Below, in pieces: positions 62,102 through 64,000 of a DNA stretch of 64,000 nt. The stretch lies in assembly GCA_023313575.1 (NCBI GenBank), contig JAJTTP010000005.1, forward strand, positions 372,001 through 436,000. Direction: 5' to 3'. The notes beneath the pieces were generated by a model that had not been told where the DNA came from, made no database searches, and was given only the letters and a program-made list of their open reading frames with translations. The position numbers and the translations under genes are program-made. This DNA comes from Eutypella sp. D-1. Lineage: Eukaryota; Ascomycota; Sordariomycetes; Xylariales; Diatrypaceae. Every line of letters begins with the position of its first letter. Position 1 is the first letter of the stretch.

Positions 62102-64000
62102 TTCGTTCAGAGGAGGGGGCTGGTGGCTGTTTTTCGCGGTTTCTTGTGGTATTGGACCATTATGGCATGTCATATCTCATATGCCTTAACTCTTTCTCAA
62201 TCTATTGTTAGCCAGGGCGGCGGGTTCCCCGATGCCTTCTATTCTGGCATTCATACTATTGATGGGAAATGCTCTTGTTAGATACAAGTCCCTTGATTCG
62301 GGTACCTGCCTGCATGCATGCATGCATGATGTCCATGTATCCACATACCACTCAGGGGCCCTGCCTATGCAGAGCGCACGCATACATATCAGCATACCAG
62401 CGGGGATCATTGTACGATTTACTCTTTATTCAAGCATTGTATAGTATCTTTTATAAAACCACTTCTTTATTTCTATAGATACACTCATATCTTTACTTAG
62501 CTTAAGTACTTAATTAGGGCGTGCATGAAAGGAACAAAGCTACTATAGCCATAGGAACTTGCAGAATGCAGAATACAGTGCACATTGGATAGATGATACC
62601 TAACCGGTTAAAAGGGGGGAGGGAGAGATGCTCACCAGGCTTGGAGGGGAGGGATCTATCATCAATGATCAATCAAACCCCCCACAGCAAAGGCAGCATC
62701 ACCAGTTTCAGTTTCTACGATGTCTATTAGAATAGACATAACTGCACTCAGGCATGCGAGTGTGTGTGTGTTCGTATGCAAAGTACAGGCAAGCCCTTTA
62801 TAGTTAAAGGCTCCTCTTTCTGCTCTCTACCCACCTTCACTGACTGGTCCCCGGCAACAATTAGATGTTGGCATAGTATCGGAAGGACCTACCTCCTCAG
62901 AATAGGCCCTACCTAGTACCGCAGCTCGGAGGATCTCAAGACCACTTTGCTACTGCTGCCACTGCTTATAGGAAATTGAATGATGCTGGTGCAATAGTAA
63001 TCCATAACATCTATAAGTTCTGTTTTGTTACCCCTCCCCCTTTCTTTGAAGTTGGTGCATGACATCTGCAGTCTTATATTTGGTTAACGCATAAGAACAA
63101 TATGGAAAGTCAGTGACGGACAGCCAAAGAAGACATCCATATGGATAGGTACTTACTTAGTACTTCACAAATCTGGGGAAATGGGAACAAATATGGGCAA
63201 TCTGCATGAGGCCTTGCATGAATCAATCCCTATGTCAACTTAGGTATCTGGAGCCTATCAAAATCAATGTATTGTGAGGGGGGACAACGGGGAAAACTTG
63301 AGTACTTCCAAAGTCCTTATGCAGATATGCGTAAAGGTGGAGTCGTTCTCATGCTGATATGTACAGGTAGAGTGCTGGTTTAGACAAGGTATGTACTTAG
63401 GTATGTATATACCCCATCTCTGATAAGGCTTATCGGCAGTTAAAAAGGCCGACCAGGGAGAAGGACATAAAATTAACAGCCAATCACGGCCAATTACCAA
63501 TTACTAGACCTCCTTGTACATAGGACCTGCTATAAAGCTTTCGGGGGGAAATGACCAGTCTGGTTAGGTTAGGTATGGTCTAAGTGAGTAGTAAAAGTAA
63601 CCTTGTCGCCAATCAATTTTTTGGGCAAGAGCCGGCTGCAAGGCAAGCAAAAAGAAAAAAAGAGGGCAAGGATTAAATAAAGTTGTAAACTTTGTCTGGA
63701 CAAGGCCTGACAGGCGTCGATGATCCCCATGAATTTTATGGATTCAAGGTGTCTCGGCCTTTATTGATTTGATTGCCTTTGATTGATAAATTCTCTTGAC
63801 ATCTGATCCAATAATCAATCCAAGGCAAGGACCCAATAATCCAATAATAAATCCAATGAACCGCGTCGTCGATCTATGTTGTCTTGGCCGACGAACTTTC
63901 AACAAGACGGGTTGGAAAGATCCTCGCCTTTCCCCCCTTTCCCACATTATCATCACCACCAACTTGACTTGACCAGACCACTCACTATTACCACCCATTA
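62102..64000. other. Terminal intergenic region
   Basis: About 1.9 kb without a supportable gene. A TGCA tetranucleotide repeat occurs at 62311-62328. The last 120 bases of the plus strand are rich in C and T/A with few G, as in promoter or leader DNA just before a fungal gene, so a plus-strand gene may begin beyond the window; this cannot be tested here. Confidence 0.4.

Noticed and set aside
61270..62173. Two long minus-strand frames opposite the molybdate transporter
   Set aside because: Antisense shadows caused by high GC; the plus-strand MOT1 frame has clear family motifs.
63744..63998. 84-codon minus-strand frame at the window end
   Set aside because: No conserved features, and it overlaps pyrimidine-rich leader-like DNA on the other strand.

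Overview
The window looks like nuclear DNA of a filamentous ascomycete (Pezizomycotina, most likely a Sordariomycete). The genes carry short spliceosomal introns, mostly 50-120 nt, with GTAAGT-like donors and CTAAC/CTGAC branch points. The protein content is typical of these fungi: a Zn2Cys6 regulator, a DUF3405 protein, two MFS transporters, a P450 and a DNMT5-type methyltransferase. Intergenic DNA is long (1-4 kb), AT-richer, and full of short palindromes. Exon structures were worked out by hand from reading frame, splice signals and family conservation; phases agree across every junction.

Left part (1-10.7 kb): four genes that together look like a glycine-betaine demethylation cluster. They are an FAD oxidoreductase of the dimethylglycine/sarcosine dehydrogenase type (cut by the window edge), a Zn2Cys6 transcription factor, a sarcosine-oxidase/fructosyl-amine-oxidase-type flavoenzyme, and a divergently transcribed Rieske oxygenase of the choline/betaine monooxygenase type. 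The predicted flow is glycine betaine to dimethylglycine to sarcosine to glycine.

Middle part (11.7-33.6 kb): a patatin-fold protein whose nucleophile serine position is glycine, an apparently decayed coding stretch, a 14-TM-type MFS transporter, a Pro/Gln-rich protein, ureidoglycolate lyase (purine/allantoin catabolism), and a 2529-residue DNMT5-type protein that joins a cytosine-5 DNA methyltransferase, zinc fingers, a SNF2 ATPase and a RING. Upstream of it lies a 0.9 kb tract strongly depleted in CpG.

Right part (36.7-62.1 kb): a 2H phosphoesterase, a 12-TM-type MFS transporter, a DUF3405 type II membrane protein, a conserved membrane protein with a SAP-like N terminus, a cytochrome P450 and a MOT1-type molybdate transporter. 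These are widely spaced and do not form one obvious pathway. Two decamers, AACCTTGGAA and TACCTAGGTA, recur through the intergenic DNA far more often than chance predicts. No rRNA genes, CRISPR arrays or intact transposons were seen, and no convincing intact tRNA.
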